Shown one piece after another: positions 9,912 to 20,269 of a stretch of 64,000 nucleotides of DNA. The DNA is from Campylobacteraceae bacterium. Lineage in GTDB: Bacteria > Campylobacterota > Campylobacteria > Campylobacterales > Campylobacteraceae. The position numbers and the translations under genes are program-made. Each line of letters opens with the position of its first letter. Within the stretch, counting starts at the first letter, position 1. The stretch lies in NCBI GenBank assembly GCA_031284315.1, contig JAITAB010000026.1, positions 94,597 to 158,596 of the forward strand, given 5' to 3'. The notes under the pieces are model-generated. The model searched no databases, was not told the origin of the DNA, and saw nothing but the letters and a program-made list of their open reading frames with translations.

Positions 9912-10189
9912 AAAAAAGCGATAAAATTTATCCGCCGCCGCATTATTTGCATGACAGCTTTTGTAAAATTGGCTTGAATTTTACAACATTTTCGTGAAAA
10001 TCATCGCTTTTTTGCGGCAAACGGGCGGCGAAATTGGTGAAAAATCAACCGCGTTTTGCCGATAATTTCTTTGCGCCTGCGTTTAACATTTGCGCGTAAA
10101 GGAGGATTTGGCGCAGTGAATATGCGCCGCTTATAGCCGCATGGCTTGCAGTGTTAGCCTTATAGTCCGCTTGCAAACCCATGCGGCTA
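9912..10189. other. Intergenic cluster of nested/tandem inverted repeats (possible structured RNA or decayed element)
   Basis: AAAAAAGCGAT (9912-9922)/ATCGCTTTTTT (10003-10013) enclosing TTGTAAAATT (9961-9970)/AATTTTACAA (9977-9986); CGGCAAACG (10015-10023)/GCGTTTTGCCG (10051-10061); GGCGCA (10110-10115)/TGCGCC (10123-10128); TAGCCGCATGG (10134-10144)/CCATGCGGCTA (10179-10189). Confidence 0.55.
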
Positions 10190-10197
10190 AATATCGT

Positions 10198-10887
10198 TTA
10201 AAGCCGCGCCGCCTCAATCGCCATAATATGCGCATCGCCGTTTGCCTTAATGATAACTTGCTCGTTTTCTATCATCGCCGCGTCTCCATGCCGCAGACTG
10301 ATGCCGTTTATCTCAACGCTTCCTTCCAAGACCTTGATATATCCGAGTTTATCGCTGTTTACGGCAAATTTCAACTCATTTTTGTTTTCAAGTTCGCTCA
10401 CATATACGGATACGGCTTGATGAAGGCTGACAGCGGCGTCTTTGCCGATGATTTGCAGCCATTTGTTGCGGCGTTGTTCTTTGTCAAAACGCGCCGAACC
10501 GTATCGCGGCGTCAATCCCTTTTTGTCAGGTATAATCCATGTTTGTATAAATCTCACGCTTTTATCGCCCTCATTCATTTCACTGTGCCAAATGCCCGTG
10601 CCTGCGGACATGTACTGCATGTCGCCGCGTTTGAGCGTTTCGGTGTTGCCCATGCTGTCGGCATGAGTCAGTTCGCCGTCCAATACATACGAAAATATCT
10701 CCATGTCGCGGTGCGGATGCGCGCCAAAGCCCTCATGAGGCTGAACAATGTCGTCATTCATGACGCGAAGCGCGCCGTAGTTGATATTTTCAGGGTTGTA
10801 ATATTCGGCAAATGAGAAGTGAAATCTGCTTTGCAGCCACCCTTTATCGCTTAAAAAAAGCTTATTAAAGTCAATTTTTTTTACCAT
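10198..10887 (-). CDS. Pirin family protein (YhhW-like bicupin)
   Basis: GFGAHPHRDMEIFSYVLDGELTHADSMGN and QYMSAGTGIWHSEMN motifs. Confidence 0.93.
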   Translation of the reverse strand: MVKKIDFNKLFLSDKGWLQSRFHFSFAEYYNPENINYGALRVMNDDIVQPHEGFGAHPHRDMEIFSYVLDGELTHADSMGNTETLKRGDMQYMSAGTGIWHSEMNEGDKSVRFIQTWIIPDKKGLTPRYGSARFDKEQRRNKWLQIIGKDAAVSLHQAVSVYVSELENKNELKFAVNSDKLGYIKVLEGSVEINGISLRHGDAAMIENEQVIIKANGDAHIMAIEAARL

Positions 10888-11356
10888 TTTTTCTCCTTTT
10901 TCTTAATTTTCTTAAACACTCAAAAAGCGTTTGCAGCTCTTCATCGCTTAACGGCGAAAAGCAGCTGCAAAGATTTGCCGCATGTTCGCCAAACATTGAA
11001 CCGATAAGCTTTTTACCGTCCTTTGTTATGCTTACGACCCGCATGCGGCTGTCATGTAAAGCCTGTTTTACGACTGCCATGCCGTTTTTTTGCAAATTTT
11101 TGATAACGACCGTTACATTTCCGGGCGTACTGTCAATCAACACGGTTATCTCTCCAACTGTCAAATCGCCTCTGTGATAGAGCGCTTCCAGTACGGAAAA
11201 TTGATTTATCGTAAGGTTGCAGCGCGTGATAAGCCGCAATTCTTCGGCACGGATAGCGTTAAATGCTTTTATCATCTGTATCCATGTACTCATACTTTTT
11301 TGCGTCCGCTTATCAAAATTCGTTTCTATTTTTAACTTCATTTTTGCTCCTTTCAA
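10871..11356 (-). CDS. MarR-family transcriptional regulator
   Basis: wHTH with LTVGEITVLIDSTPGNVTVVIKNLQKNGMAVV...DSRMRVVSITKDGKKL; overlaps pirin. Confidence 0.9.
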   Translation of the reverse strand: MKGAKMKLKIETNFDKRTQKSMSTWIQMIKAFNAIRAEELRLITRCNLTINQFSVLEALYHRGDLTVGEITVLIDSTPGNVTVVIKNLQKNGMAVVKQALHDSRMRVVSITKDGKKLIGSMFGEHAANLCSCFSPLSDEELQTLFECLRKLRKRRKNGKKN

Positions 11357-11367
11357 GCCGAAATTAT

Positions 11368-11383
11368 ATTACTAATTAGTAAT
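11368..11383. promoter_or_regulatory. Perfect 16-bp palindrome upstream of marR, candidate MarR operator
   Basis: ATTACTAATTAGTAAT, self reverse-complementary, 12 bp upstream of the marR start codon. Confidence 0.55.
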
Positions 11384-11502
11384 TATTGCAATAAGAAAAA
11401 TATATTAGTTTATCAATTTAATATAAAATTTAAATCATAACGCATAAAAATATATGATTAAGTATTTTTTGTATAAAATTTTAAAAATCAAAAAGGCGTC
11501 AA

Positions 11503-12156
11503 ATGAAAACTGAAGCAACACCAAGAAGCAGTTTTTTAAAAATATCGTCCGCAGCTTTATTCGCGGTTTTTGTATCTTTTATGTCTGTTTTTGGTTTTGC
11601 GCAAAGCGGCTCGCAGTTCATGGACGGAGATATTATCTTTCAAACTTCGCTTTCAAATCAGAGTAAAGCTATTCAGGCGGCGGCAAAATCCAAATATTCG
11701 CACATGGGATTGATATTTGAAGAAAAAGGCAAATTTTATGTATTTGAAGCGTCAAAAACCGTGCGCTTAACGCCGCTTGAAGAGTGGATAAAAAGAGGCG
11801 AGGACGAAAAATATGTGGTAAAAAGGCTAAAAAACGCGGATAAGATTTTGGATGCTAAAACTTTGACAAAACTGAAAAATGAAAGTGAAAAATTTAAAGG
11901 CAAAAGTTATGATTTGATATTTGAGTGGAGCGACGAGCGGATTTACTGCTCGGAGCTTGTGTGGAAAATCTACAAAAGAGTCGTCGGCTTAGAAGTCGGA
12001 AAGCTGCAAAAGTTAGGCGATTTTGACTTAAACAGCGCGGCTGTTAAGGCAAAACTTAAAGAGCGGTACGGCAAAAATATACCGTTAAACGAAACCGTTA
12101 TATCGCCGTCAAGTATGTTTGAAAGCGGTTTGCTTGAAATTGTTAAGATAAATTGA
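11503..12156 (+). CDS. YiiX-like permuted papain-fold (NlpC/P60-type) amidase, secreted
   Basis: Signal peptide; DGDIIFQTSLSNQSKAIQAAAKSKYSHMGLI and IYCSELVWKIYK motifs. Confidence 0.82.
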   Translation: MKTEATPRSSFLKISSAALFAVFVSFMSVFGFAQSGSQFMDGDIIFQTSLSNQSKAIQAAAKSKYSHMGLIFEEKGKFYVFEASKTVRLTPLEEWIKRGEDEKYVVKRLKNADKILDAKTLTKLKNESEKFKGKSYDLIFEWSDERIYCSELVWKIYKRVVGLEVGKLQKLGDFDLNSAAVKAKLKERYGKNIPLNETVISPSSMFESGLLEIVKIN

Positions 12157-12241
12157 CGCTTTATGTTTTGCAAAAATGCGCGTTTTGATTTGAAAATCGC
12201 GCCGTTACAAGTGTTGGAAATAAACGCTTAAAGGGGAAAAT

Positions 12242-13519
12242 ATGAGAAAAATTCACAATGTCCTAATCGCTATTTTTTTCATAGCGGTTTTTGCTTCTAT
12301 CGCTTACATGTTTAATGCTTCGAGCGGCATTTCGAGCGAAGCCTTGAATTATTACAACGAAGGCGAAGCGCATTTTAAAAACGCAAGCGTTTATGATGAT
12401 TTAAACGATCATAATAAAGCGATAGACGGCTACACGCAAGCGATAGAGAGTTTTACGAAAGCGATAGAAAACAGCGAAAGGTTTGCGGCGGCTTACTACA
12501 AACGCGGGGTGGTTTACGATAAACGCTCGTCTGCCTATTTTATTATGAAGATAGAAGGCCGGTTTTATGAAAGATCATTAAGCGATATAAGTCGCGCAAC
12601 TACGGATTTGAGCCGCGCGATAAGGATTGAGCCTGACAATACGGAGTTTTATCTTTACCGAGGAAAATTTTATAACAGAAAATTTAAACGCAAGGAAGCA
12701 ATCGCGGACTTTGACAAAATCATAAAAATAGACCCAAATTTTGCAGAGGCTTATTACCATCGCGCTATCGCTTACGAGGGATTATTTGGCTATAAATACG
12801 AACAGGCAATCGCGGACCTTGACAAAGCCATAAAAATAGACCCGAACTTTACGGAAGCATACAACAGGCGCGGAGATACTTATTATATAAATGAAAATTA
12901 CTCAAAAGCGATTGAAGATTACAGCGAGGCTATTAAGTTGCAGCCGCATAATTCGATATTTTACCAAAGCCGCGGGAAGGCATATAATAATGCAGGCGAA
13001 TATGAAAAAGCGATTGAAGATTACAGTAAAGTAATAGAGATAAATTCAAGCATTACATCATTCTATTTTCGCGCAAAGGCTTATTATAAATTAAACGAAT
13101 ACGAAAAAGCGATAGCGGATTATACTCAATCCATAGAGGATGGTTCTTTTATAAGATTCGCTTACGGTGAACGAGGGAAAGTTTACTACGATATAGGCGA
13201 ATACGAAAAAGCGATAGCGGATTACAGTCAAGCTATGGAAATAATGAGCGGCGGCGAACCGATAGATTATTATGAGCGTGCGAGGGCTTACGCGGCGTTA
13301 AAAAAGTATGACAGGGCGATAGAAGATTATGATAAAGCGATAAATATGTATAATTTAAAATTACGGACGGTAAACAAGCAGATTTTAGCCGCCGCTTATT
13401 GTGAACGCGCTAATGTATATGCAAATTTGGGCGATATCAACAAGTCAAAAGAAGACGCCGACAAAACGCGCGGGATAGATTATTTTGGATCTGAAATTTA
13501 TTCCAAAAACTGCTTTTGA
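12242..13519 (+). CDS. TPR-repeat protein with N-terminal TM/signal
   Basis: At least 8 TPR units (AIADFDKIIKIDPNFAEAYYHRAIAY etc.). Confidence 0.9.
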   Translation: MRKIHNVLIAIFFIAVFASIAYMFNASSGISSEALNYYNEGEAHFKNASVYDDLNDHNKAIDGYTQAIESFTKAIENSERFAAAYYKRGVVYDKRSSAYFIMKIEGRFYERSLSDISRATTDLSRAIRIEPDNTEFYLYRGKFYNRKFKRKEAIADFDKIIKIDPNFAEAYYHRAIAYEGLFGYKYEQAIADLDKAIKIDPNFTEAYNRRGDTYYINENYSKAIEDYSEAIKLQPHNSIFYQSRGKAYNNAGEYEKAIEDYSKVIEINSSITSFYFRAKAYYKLNEYEKAIADYTQSIEDGSFIRFAYGERGKVYYDIGEYEKAIADYSQAMEIMSGGEPIDYYERARAYAALKKYDRAIEDYDKAINMYNLKLRTVNKQILAAAYCERANVYANLGDINKSKEDADKTRGIDYFGSEIYSKNCF

Positions 13520-13540
13520 ATTGGCGGCAGGATATTTATT

Positions 13541-13792
13541 TTGCTTATGCACGATGAAAAAACTCCAATGATGAACTTCAAAAACGATCCGTTTGTAAAT
13601 ATCCATTTGCGCGAAAAATATAGCGATATTACGGCGGCTTATCATATGAACAAGAAACATTGGAACACGCTATATTATAAACATAGCGCGATCGGCGAGG
13701 ATTTTTTAGAGCTGCTTATACGGCAATCTTATGAGATTGTCTTTAATTCGCTTACGCGTAAGCAAAAAGCAGCTTTAATGGCGCAATTTTGA
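13541..13792 (+). pseudogene. MmcQ/YjbR-like protein, N-terminally truncated
   Basis: NFKNDPFVNIHLREKYSDITAAYHMNKKHWNTLYY...ELLIRQSYEIVFNSLTRKQKA matches the C-terminal part of the YjbR family; N-terminal half absent. Confidence 0.55.
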
Positions 13793-13852
13793 TATAATCG
13801 CAAAAAAACAAAAAGGCGAGTTATCAAAAAGTCAAACCTCGCAAAAGGCGCG

Positions 13853-15178
13853 TTGGTTTTTCATAGTTTGGCTGGTTTACCTGCTTCTCTATGTTTGATT
13901 AACCACAAACTGCTTGCAGCGTTATTATTTACGGGAGTAATCCCAACAATATATACGACAGTCAGAATCTATTTTTTAGGACAAATGCCAAGCAGTTTTG
14001 GTTTTGATATCGCAAGCCAGCTTTCGTGGATAAATCTGATATACGAAGTAATACAGGAAGCTTTGATACTGCCTCTGTTTTTCTTCATGGGCGGAGCATT
14101 ATCAAATAAAGATGAGCTTAATAACAGGATTCAAACAGGAATAATTGCAGTATTTTTCATATATCTTTTTTTATCTATAACTCTCATTGTATTTGCCGTT
14201 CCGCTTATAAGACTTATGGCTCAAAATAGCGGGCTTATAACGGAAACGGCTGTATATATAAGACTCGAAACTATTGCAAATATATTTGCGGTTTTGCTGA
14301 AATTTCTAATTGTAGTAATTATAACGGTCAAAAAAGTGAATTATCTATATTTGATACTTATTGTTCAAATGATTTTATCGGTTTTGCTTGATACTTTTTT
14401 CGTATCAAACCTATCAATATCTTTGAAATTCGGAGTAAGCGGAATAGCATATACAAATATCATAGTCAATTCTCTGCTATTTATAGCCGCTGCTTTTATT
14501 TTGTATAGAGAAAAGATTATATTCAAAAATAGCAAAATGTCGTTCGCGTGGATAAAAAATTGGAGTAAAATCGGTGGTATATCCGGGCTTGAGTCGTTTG
14601 TTAGAAATTTTATATTTGCCGTTATGATTATAAGAATGGTTAATATAGTAGGAGAGCAGGGGACTTTTTGGGTTGCTAATAATTTTATTTGGGGCTGGCT
14701 TTTACTGCCGATACTTCAACTTGGCGAACTTGTTAAACGCGACTGCGGAGAAAACGGATTGAACGCTGTAAGAGAGAAAATAATAGGTTATTTTGCGGCA
14801 GTAACGATTATAGTATTATTATGGTTTCTTACGATACCGTTATGGCAGCCGTTTTTACATCATGTTATGGGACTTTCAAACTATAAAGAGGTATTTTATC
14901 TTGCGTTGATAAGCATAGGATTTTATGTGTTGTTTGCTTATAATAGCATAATAGACAGCGTATTTTACGGAACGGGAAAAACGCACTATATGCTGTTTCA
15001 ATCGCTTGCGGTAAATATTTTGTTTTACGGTGCAGTGTTTATATTCTATCTTAAAGGCATATATCAGCCTACGCTTATAAAAATAACCTTAATGTTTGCA
15101 GTTGGAATTGCGCTTGATAGTATATTAACTTACGCGATGTTCGCATGGATGCTTAAAAAAAAGAAATTGTGGGTATAG
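13853..15178 (+). CDS. MATE-like multidrug/polysaccharide exporter family membrane protein
   Basis: 441 aa with about 12 hydrophobic segments and MATE-like layout; start uncertain (TTG). Confidence 0.6.
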   Translation: MVFHSLAGLPASLCLINHKLLAALLFTGVIPTIYTTVRIYFLGQMPSSFGFDIASQLSWINLIYEVIQEALILPLFFFMGGALSNKDELNNRIQTGIIAVFFIYLFLSITLIVFAVPLIRLMAQNSGLITETAVYIRLETIANIFAVLLKFLIVVIITVKKVNYLYLILIVQMILSVLLDTFFVSNLSISLKFGVSGIAYTNIIVNSLLFIAAAFILYREKIIFKNSKMSFAWIKNWSKIGGISGLESFVRNFIFAVMIIRMVNIVGEQGTFWVANNFIWGWLLLPILQLGELVKRDCGENGLNAVREKIIGYFAAVTIIVLLWFLTIPLWQPFLHHVMGLSNYKEVFYLALISIGFYVLFAYNSIIDSVFYGTGKTHYMLFQSLAVNILFYGAVFIFYLKGIYQPTLIKITLMFAVGIALDSILTYAMFAWMLKKKKLWV

Positions 15179-15315
15179 ATAGAATGTAGAGCAAATTTGT
15201 GTGGCATATAGACGGCTTTCGCTTTCAGCTATAAGAATGACTATAAGGAAAAAAGTAAATTACTATAAAGTATATAATAGCGGTAAAATAACGCGGTAAA
15301 CATAAAGGAGTATCC

Positions 15316-16698
15316 ATGAATTCGCTCAGTTTTAACAATCTTTCGTTTATTTACGACGGCTCTTCGCAGGCGGTTTTTCAGGATATATCCTTGCAGATTT
15401 ACCGCGGCTGGACGGGCATTGTCGGTAAAAGCGGCGCGGGCAAAACTACGCTTGCGAAAGTTATCGCGCAAAATGCCAAAATACCCTCTTATTACGCCGA
15501 ACAGCGCACAGACAATGCGCCGCAAAACGCGAAAGATTTTATAAACGCCGCCGATAAGGAGGCTGTATTGACGCGCGGCAGGCTGGACATAAAAGACGAT
15601 TGGGTTGATAAATGGGATAAATTAAGCCACGGCGAGCGCAAACGGCTGCAAATCGGCGCGGCGCTGTATGAAAATCCCGAACTGCTGATAATAGACGAGC
15701 CGACAAACCACCTCGACGCACAAGCGAGGGATTATCTGATAAGCGCGCTGGAAAAATACGGCGGATTTGGTCTGTTGATAAGCCATGACAGAGAACTGCT
15801 GGACAGGCTGTGCAAACGGACGATTTTTGTAGAAGACGGCGGCGCGGATATACGCGCAAACGCTTACTCCATAGCGGCGAGCGAGCGCGAAAACGAGCGG
15901 CATTTTGCAGAAAAACGGCGCGATATACACTCAAAAGAGATTAAAAAACTTGAAAAAATGACGCAAGCGCGGCGCGAAAAAGCCGAACAGAGCCGCAAAA
16001 GGATTTCAAAACGCGGCATAGACCCGAAAGACAGCGATATGAAAGAGCGTATCGGAAGGGCTATCGTATCGGGCAAAGACGCGGTGGATACGAATATATT
16101 AAGCCGCTTTCAAAGCCGTTTAAGGCAGTCTGAAGCAAAAATGGAAGCGATTGCGGCGCGTTATGAAACGGGCGTAACGATAGAAGCGGGGCGGTATGCG
16201 AAATTGTTTCCGATAAACTTTGAAAACCGCGCGATAGAAGAGCATAGCCGCATTGGTATTTTCGGGCGCAACGGAAGCGGTAAAAGCAGATTTGTGGAGC
16301 GTTTTGTAAAAAGCCGCGAATGGAGCGCGGGTGAAGCGCTTTATCTGCCGCAGGAGATTGACGCGGACAAATCGGCAAAACTGCTTGAAAATATCAAAAA
16401 GATGAAAAATGATGAAAAAGGCTTTTTGATGAGTCTGATAGTTCGTTTGGGCAGCGACCCGAAAACTCTGCTTCAAAGCTCCTCGCCAAGCCCCGGCGAA
16501 ACGCGAAAACTTTTGTTTTCGCTGGGACTATTGCAAAAGCCTGCGCTTGTTATCATGGACGAGCCGACAAACCACCTTGACATAATATCCATAGAAGCGT
16601 TGGAAAATGCGCTGAAATCCTACAACGGCGCGCTTTTATTAGTCAGCCACGACCGCCGTTTTTTGGCTAATGTTACGAATGAAATTTGGCAGTTTTAG
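15316..16698 (+). CDS. ABC-F family ATPase (two nucleotide-binding domains)
   Basis: GKSGAGKTTLAKVIAQ, LSHGERKRLQIGAALYENPELLIIDEPTNHLD, GRNGSGKSRFVE, SPGETRKLLFSLGLLQKPALVIMDEPTNHLD. Confidence 0.92.
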   Translation: MNSLSFNNLSFIYDGSSQAVFQDISLQIYRGWTGIVGKSGAGKTTLAKVIAQNAKIPSYYAEQRTDNAPQNAKDFINAADKEAVLTRGRLDIKDDWVDKWDKLSHGERKRLQIGAALYENPELLIIDEPTNHLDAQARDYLISALEKYGGFGLLISHDRELLDRLCKRTIFVEDGGADIRANAYSIAASERENERHFAEKRRDIHSKEIKKLEKMTQARREKAEQSRKRISKRGIDPKDSDMKERIGRAIVSGKDAVDTNILSRFQSRLRQSEAKMEAIAARYETGVTIEAGRYAKLFPINFENRAIEEHSRIGIFGRNGSGKSRFVERFVKSREWSAGEALYLPQEIDADKSAKLLENIKKMKNDEKGFLMSLIVRLGSDPKTLLQSSSPSPGETRKLLFSLGLLQKPALVIMDEPTNHLDIISIEALENALKSYNGALLLVSHDRRFLANVTNEIWQF

Positions 16699-16700
16699 AG

Positions 16701-17500
16701 AATGGAGTTTTTTAGCGTTGATTTTTCCGCTGCTTTGATTGGCGGGAATTTTGCCGCGACTGACAACGGAGGCAACAATATCTTTTTGCTTAATAACGAC
16801 TAACTCGGCTTGGGCGATAATGAGATTTGGAGAGAATTTGAGTGCGTTAATATAAACGCGAAAATTATAAAAGTATCAATAAGTCAAATACTATCTGTCG
16901 CGCTTGATACAAACGGAACAATATGGCTTGCGGGTTTTGACTTCCACAAATGCAACGAAATGAAAATCTCCGATATAACGGCTGGATAATGAGCTGGTTT
17001 TATGTTATGTAAGATTACGCAAATGATAAAATTTTATGAAATTCAAAAGTAATGTTAGCTTTAAAAAGTCGCGGCATCAAAATGAATATTAGGCGGCGGC
17101 GCTTGATATAACGGGGCTACAATAACCATGCGTTATCGTTTAAACAATACGCAGTCGAAGTCAAATTCAAAGATATCAGCATAGCTCATTATAAGAAAGC
17201 AGCGCTGATAGATGAAGCCTGAAATTTGTGGTATTTTGAAAGCAAAAAAAGCAATATAACAGCCGTTTTGTTAGTCGGCGGCGGGATTTTTGCTTTGGAT
17301 AATCTGGGCATTTTATGGGCAATAGCTGTCATGGCATTAAAAGTCATCGCTCAAAAAAAGCGCACAATTTAAGTAAACGCATGCAAGTAGGCGCAAAAAT
17401 CAAATCGCTTGGCGCCGTCAGGTATGAGCAATTTGTGATAGGCTACGAAGACAATGTTTGGTCTGCCAGAAATTCGGATTTTTAAAAATTTTGATGAACC
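16701..17500 (+). pseudogene. Decayed RCC1-repeat-like protein gene(s)
   Basis: Fragments interrupted by stops/frameshifts: LGLGDNEIWREF...QILSVALDTNGTIWLAGFDF; QYAVEVKFKDISIAHYKKAALIDEA*NLWYFESKK; VLLVGGGIFALDNLGILWA. Confidence 0.5.
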
Positions 17501-18173
17501 ATCTGCGTTTTTGATTATTAGCTGCTATCGTGAAAATTTGAAAATGAAGCAAACGATCAGAGAATTTGGCTTTGCGAAAGCGTTGGGTGCGCGTTCAAAT
17601 AAACATGGAGCATTTTTAGAGCGTTGGTAAGCAGTGCATTTGCAAAAAGCTTGATTGGATTGCGAATGTCCGCGGTTTTGGTGATAAATGCGTAAATTTA
17701 TGTAATTGCGAATTATCTCAATTTTAACGAGTTAAACGATCAAAATCCGTCAGCGATACGCGAACAATCGTAGCTTTGGCGCGTCATAATATGGCGCGTT
17801 TGTTTGAGTAAGCTATAATGTCTAAAAGGCTATGGGGCGCGGCGTTTTTTGCGGTGAATGGGTGTGTTGGGAAGCGAATTTTCATACGTTAAAATTTGTC
17901 TTTTTATGTTACATAATTACGCAAGCGGCGCGCCCAAAAGTTGCATTAGCAGGCAATATTTCAAAATTCGTGCGTATATGTGTGTAAAATTTACCTGAAA
18001 TAACTGTGGTTGTTTTTATCGTCCAAATAAAATGGGTCGTTATATAAATTGCCGTAATATCTTATCTGAAAGCTGCAAAGTTGAATTATGGCGGCTATGC
18101 TTTGCGCACTGCGCTTTTGATCAAAAAAATGCGATATTTTGCCGTCGGGATTATCATTTCGCAAGATATTTTG

Positions 18174-20021
18174 CTATTTGTCGGATAGCACAATTTCCAG
18201 TATTTCTTTGCCGTAGGACTCTATTTTGCGGTCGCCGATACCTGAGATTTTGCGCAAATCGCCAAGCGTACCTGGTTTGATAGAAGCAATGTCGCGCAAA
18301 GTTATATCATGGAAAATAATGTAAGCAGGTATGTTGCGTTCTTGCGCAACGCCGGCACGCCAAGCGCGCAGGCGGTCAAACAGGGTAGTTGGCGCTTTGC
18401 TTGGGATATCGCGGTTTGCTGTTTTGCGGCTGGTTTTTGATTTGCGAAGCCGTTCAAGCGGCAGTCGGATTAAAATTTCAATTTTGCTTTCACCGCGCAG
18501 CAGGGAGATAGCGGCTTTGGTGAGCGATAGCGTGTTATAACGCTCATGGTTGATGCTGATGAAATCGTGCGCAATGAGTTGGCGAAACACCGCACGCCAG
18601 CGTTTTTCGTCAATATCATTGCCGATGCCGAAAGTGGAAAGCCTGTCGTGTCCGTGATTTTGTACTTTGTCTGTAAGTTTACCGCATAGTACATCAATTA
18701 TATGCTCCATGCCGAAATTCTGGCCGGTGCGATAAATGCAAGACAACGCTTTTCTTGCGGCTTCCATAGCATTCCATGTCTTAGGCGGGACGAGGCAATT
18801 ATCGCAATTGCCGCAAGGCGCGGCTTCCTCTCCAAAATAAGTAAGCAAACTCTTACGGCGGCACTCTATCGTTTCGGCAAAGCCGACCAGAGCGTTCAGT
18901 CGGTTGCGAGCGAGTCTCCTATAAGTTTCGTAATCACGGTCGTCATTGCCGTCGCCTGCATCAATCATGCGGCGCTGAAAGGCTGCATCCAATGCGCTCC
19001 ACGCCATCCATGCGCGTGCAGGCAGTCCGTCGCGCCCTGCGCGCCCTGTTTCCTGATAATATCCTTCTATTGAACGCGGTAAATCAAGATGGGCGACGAA
19101 ACGCACATCAGGCTTGTCTATACCCATTCCAAAAGCTATCGTTGCCACTATCACGATACCGTCTTCACGCAAAAAACGATTCTGGTGCAAAGTGCGGATA
19201 TAAACAGGCATTCCTGCATGATAGGGCAATGCGGTAATGCCGTATTCTTGCAGCCATGCGGCGGTTTCTTCTACCTTGCGTCTTGAGAGACGATATACGA
19301 TGCCTGCCGCGCGCGGGAAGTGCGGGTGAATTTCATCGCGGATGAAATTCAGCAATTGACGGCGCGGATTGTCTTTTTCTACGACCGTGTATTGAATATT
19401 GGGACGGTCGAAACTAAAAACAAAACGCCGCGCCGTTTCCAGATGCAGACGCTGTATAATTTCTTCGCGGGTTTGGCGGTCGGCTGTAGCCGTAAGCGCA
19501 ATACGCGGGATTGACGGATAGCGCCCGGGCAGTATAGATAGCTGCAGATATTCGGGGCGAAAATCGTGCCCCCATTGCGAAACGCAATGCGCCTCATCGA
19601 TAGCAAAAAGCGCAATCTGTCCGTTGCTGTGCAAATGATCGAGCAAATCAAGGAATTTTGGCGTCATTAACCGTTCGGGCGCAACATAAAGTATATCCAT
19701 ATTGCCTTCTAAAAGTGTGCGTTCTGCGGCGTGCAAAGCGTCGAAATTAAGGCTGGAGTTAATATAACCAGCCGCTACGCCGATTTCTCTCAAAGCGCTC
19801 ACCTGATCGTGCATAAGCGCGATAAGCGGCGAAATTACGATAGCTGTGCCATGCCTCATCAATGCAGGGATTTGATAGCAAAGCGACTTACCGCCGCCCG
19901 TTGGCATCAGTACAAGCGCATCGCCGCCAGCGGCGATATGTTTTATAATCGTCTCTTGATCGCCGCGAAAAGCGTCGTAACCAAAGATATGCTTGAGAAT
20001 ATCGCGGGCGTTTTTATTCAT
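18174..20021 (-). CDS. recQ: RecQ-type ATP-dependent DNA helicase
   Basis: [83 protein letters not shown]; Zn-binding Cys cluster (C-x16-CGNCDNC) and C-terminal HRDC-like domain. Confidence 0.95.
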   Translation of the reverse strand: MNKNARDILKHIFGYDAFRGDQETIIKHIAAGGDALVLMPTGGGKSLCYQIPALMRHGTAIVISPLIALMHDQVSALREIGVAAGYINSSLNFDALHAAERTLLEGNMDILYVAPERLMTPKFLDLLDHLHSNGQIALFAIDEAHCVSQWGHDFRPEYLQLSILPGRYPSIPRIALTATADRQTREEIIQRLHLETARRFVFSFDRPNIQYTVVEKDNPRRQLLNFIRDEIHPHFPRAAGIVYRLSRRKVEETAAWLQEYGITALPYHAGMPVYIRTLHQNRFLREDGIVIVATIAFGMGIDKPDVRFVAHLDLPRSIEGYYQETGRAGRDGLPARAWMAWSALDAAFQRRMIDAGDGNDDRDYETYRRLARNRLNALVGFAETIECRRKSLLTYFGEEAAPCGNCDNCLVPPKTWNAMEAARKALSCIYRTGQNFGMEHIIDVLCGKLTDKVQNHGHDRLSTFGIGNDIDEKRWRAVFRQLIAHDFISINHERYNTLSLTKAAISLLRGESKIEILIRLPLERLRKSKTSRKTANRDIPSKAPTTLFDRLRAWRAGVAQERNIPAYIIFHDITLRDIASIKPGTLGDLRKISGIGDRKIESYGKEILEIVLSDK

Positions 20022-20269
20022 TTGTATCCTGCATTGAAAGAGTGTGTAAAAGTTAAATACTCAACTTCAAGTGAAATCACACCGCTATTCCGACTGCACG
20101 CTTCGCATGCGCTAAGCGTCGTTTTGACTGACCAAGCGGCGCTTATAACATCAAAGATACGCTCAAACGGCATATCTTTTTCAATTCCAACTATACTCTT
20201 TACCGCCGTAAAGTAGTCTTCAAGCGGATTTAATACATTGCCAAACTGCCGCTGAACAACTTTATGCAT
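20018..20269 (-). CDS. Hypothetical protein fragment overlapping the recQ start; probably N-terminally truncated
   Basis: Open frame continues upstream to about 20360 ([35 protein letters not shown]...) without an obvious start. Confidence 0.4.
   Translation of the reverse strand: MHKVVQRQFGNVLNPLEDYFTAVKSIVGIEKDMPFERIFDVISAAWSVKTTLSACEACSRNSGVISLEVEYLTFTHSFNAGYK

Noticed and set aside
10141-10815. 224-aa plus-strand ORF opposite pirin
   Set aside because: Antisense shadow of the well-supported pirin gene; no recognisable motif.
12177-12203. Hairpin GCGCGTTTT...AAAATCGCGC after the YiiX-like gene
   Set aside because: Plausible ordinary terminator but with imperfect stem and no clear T-run; not worth a separate claim.
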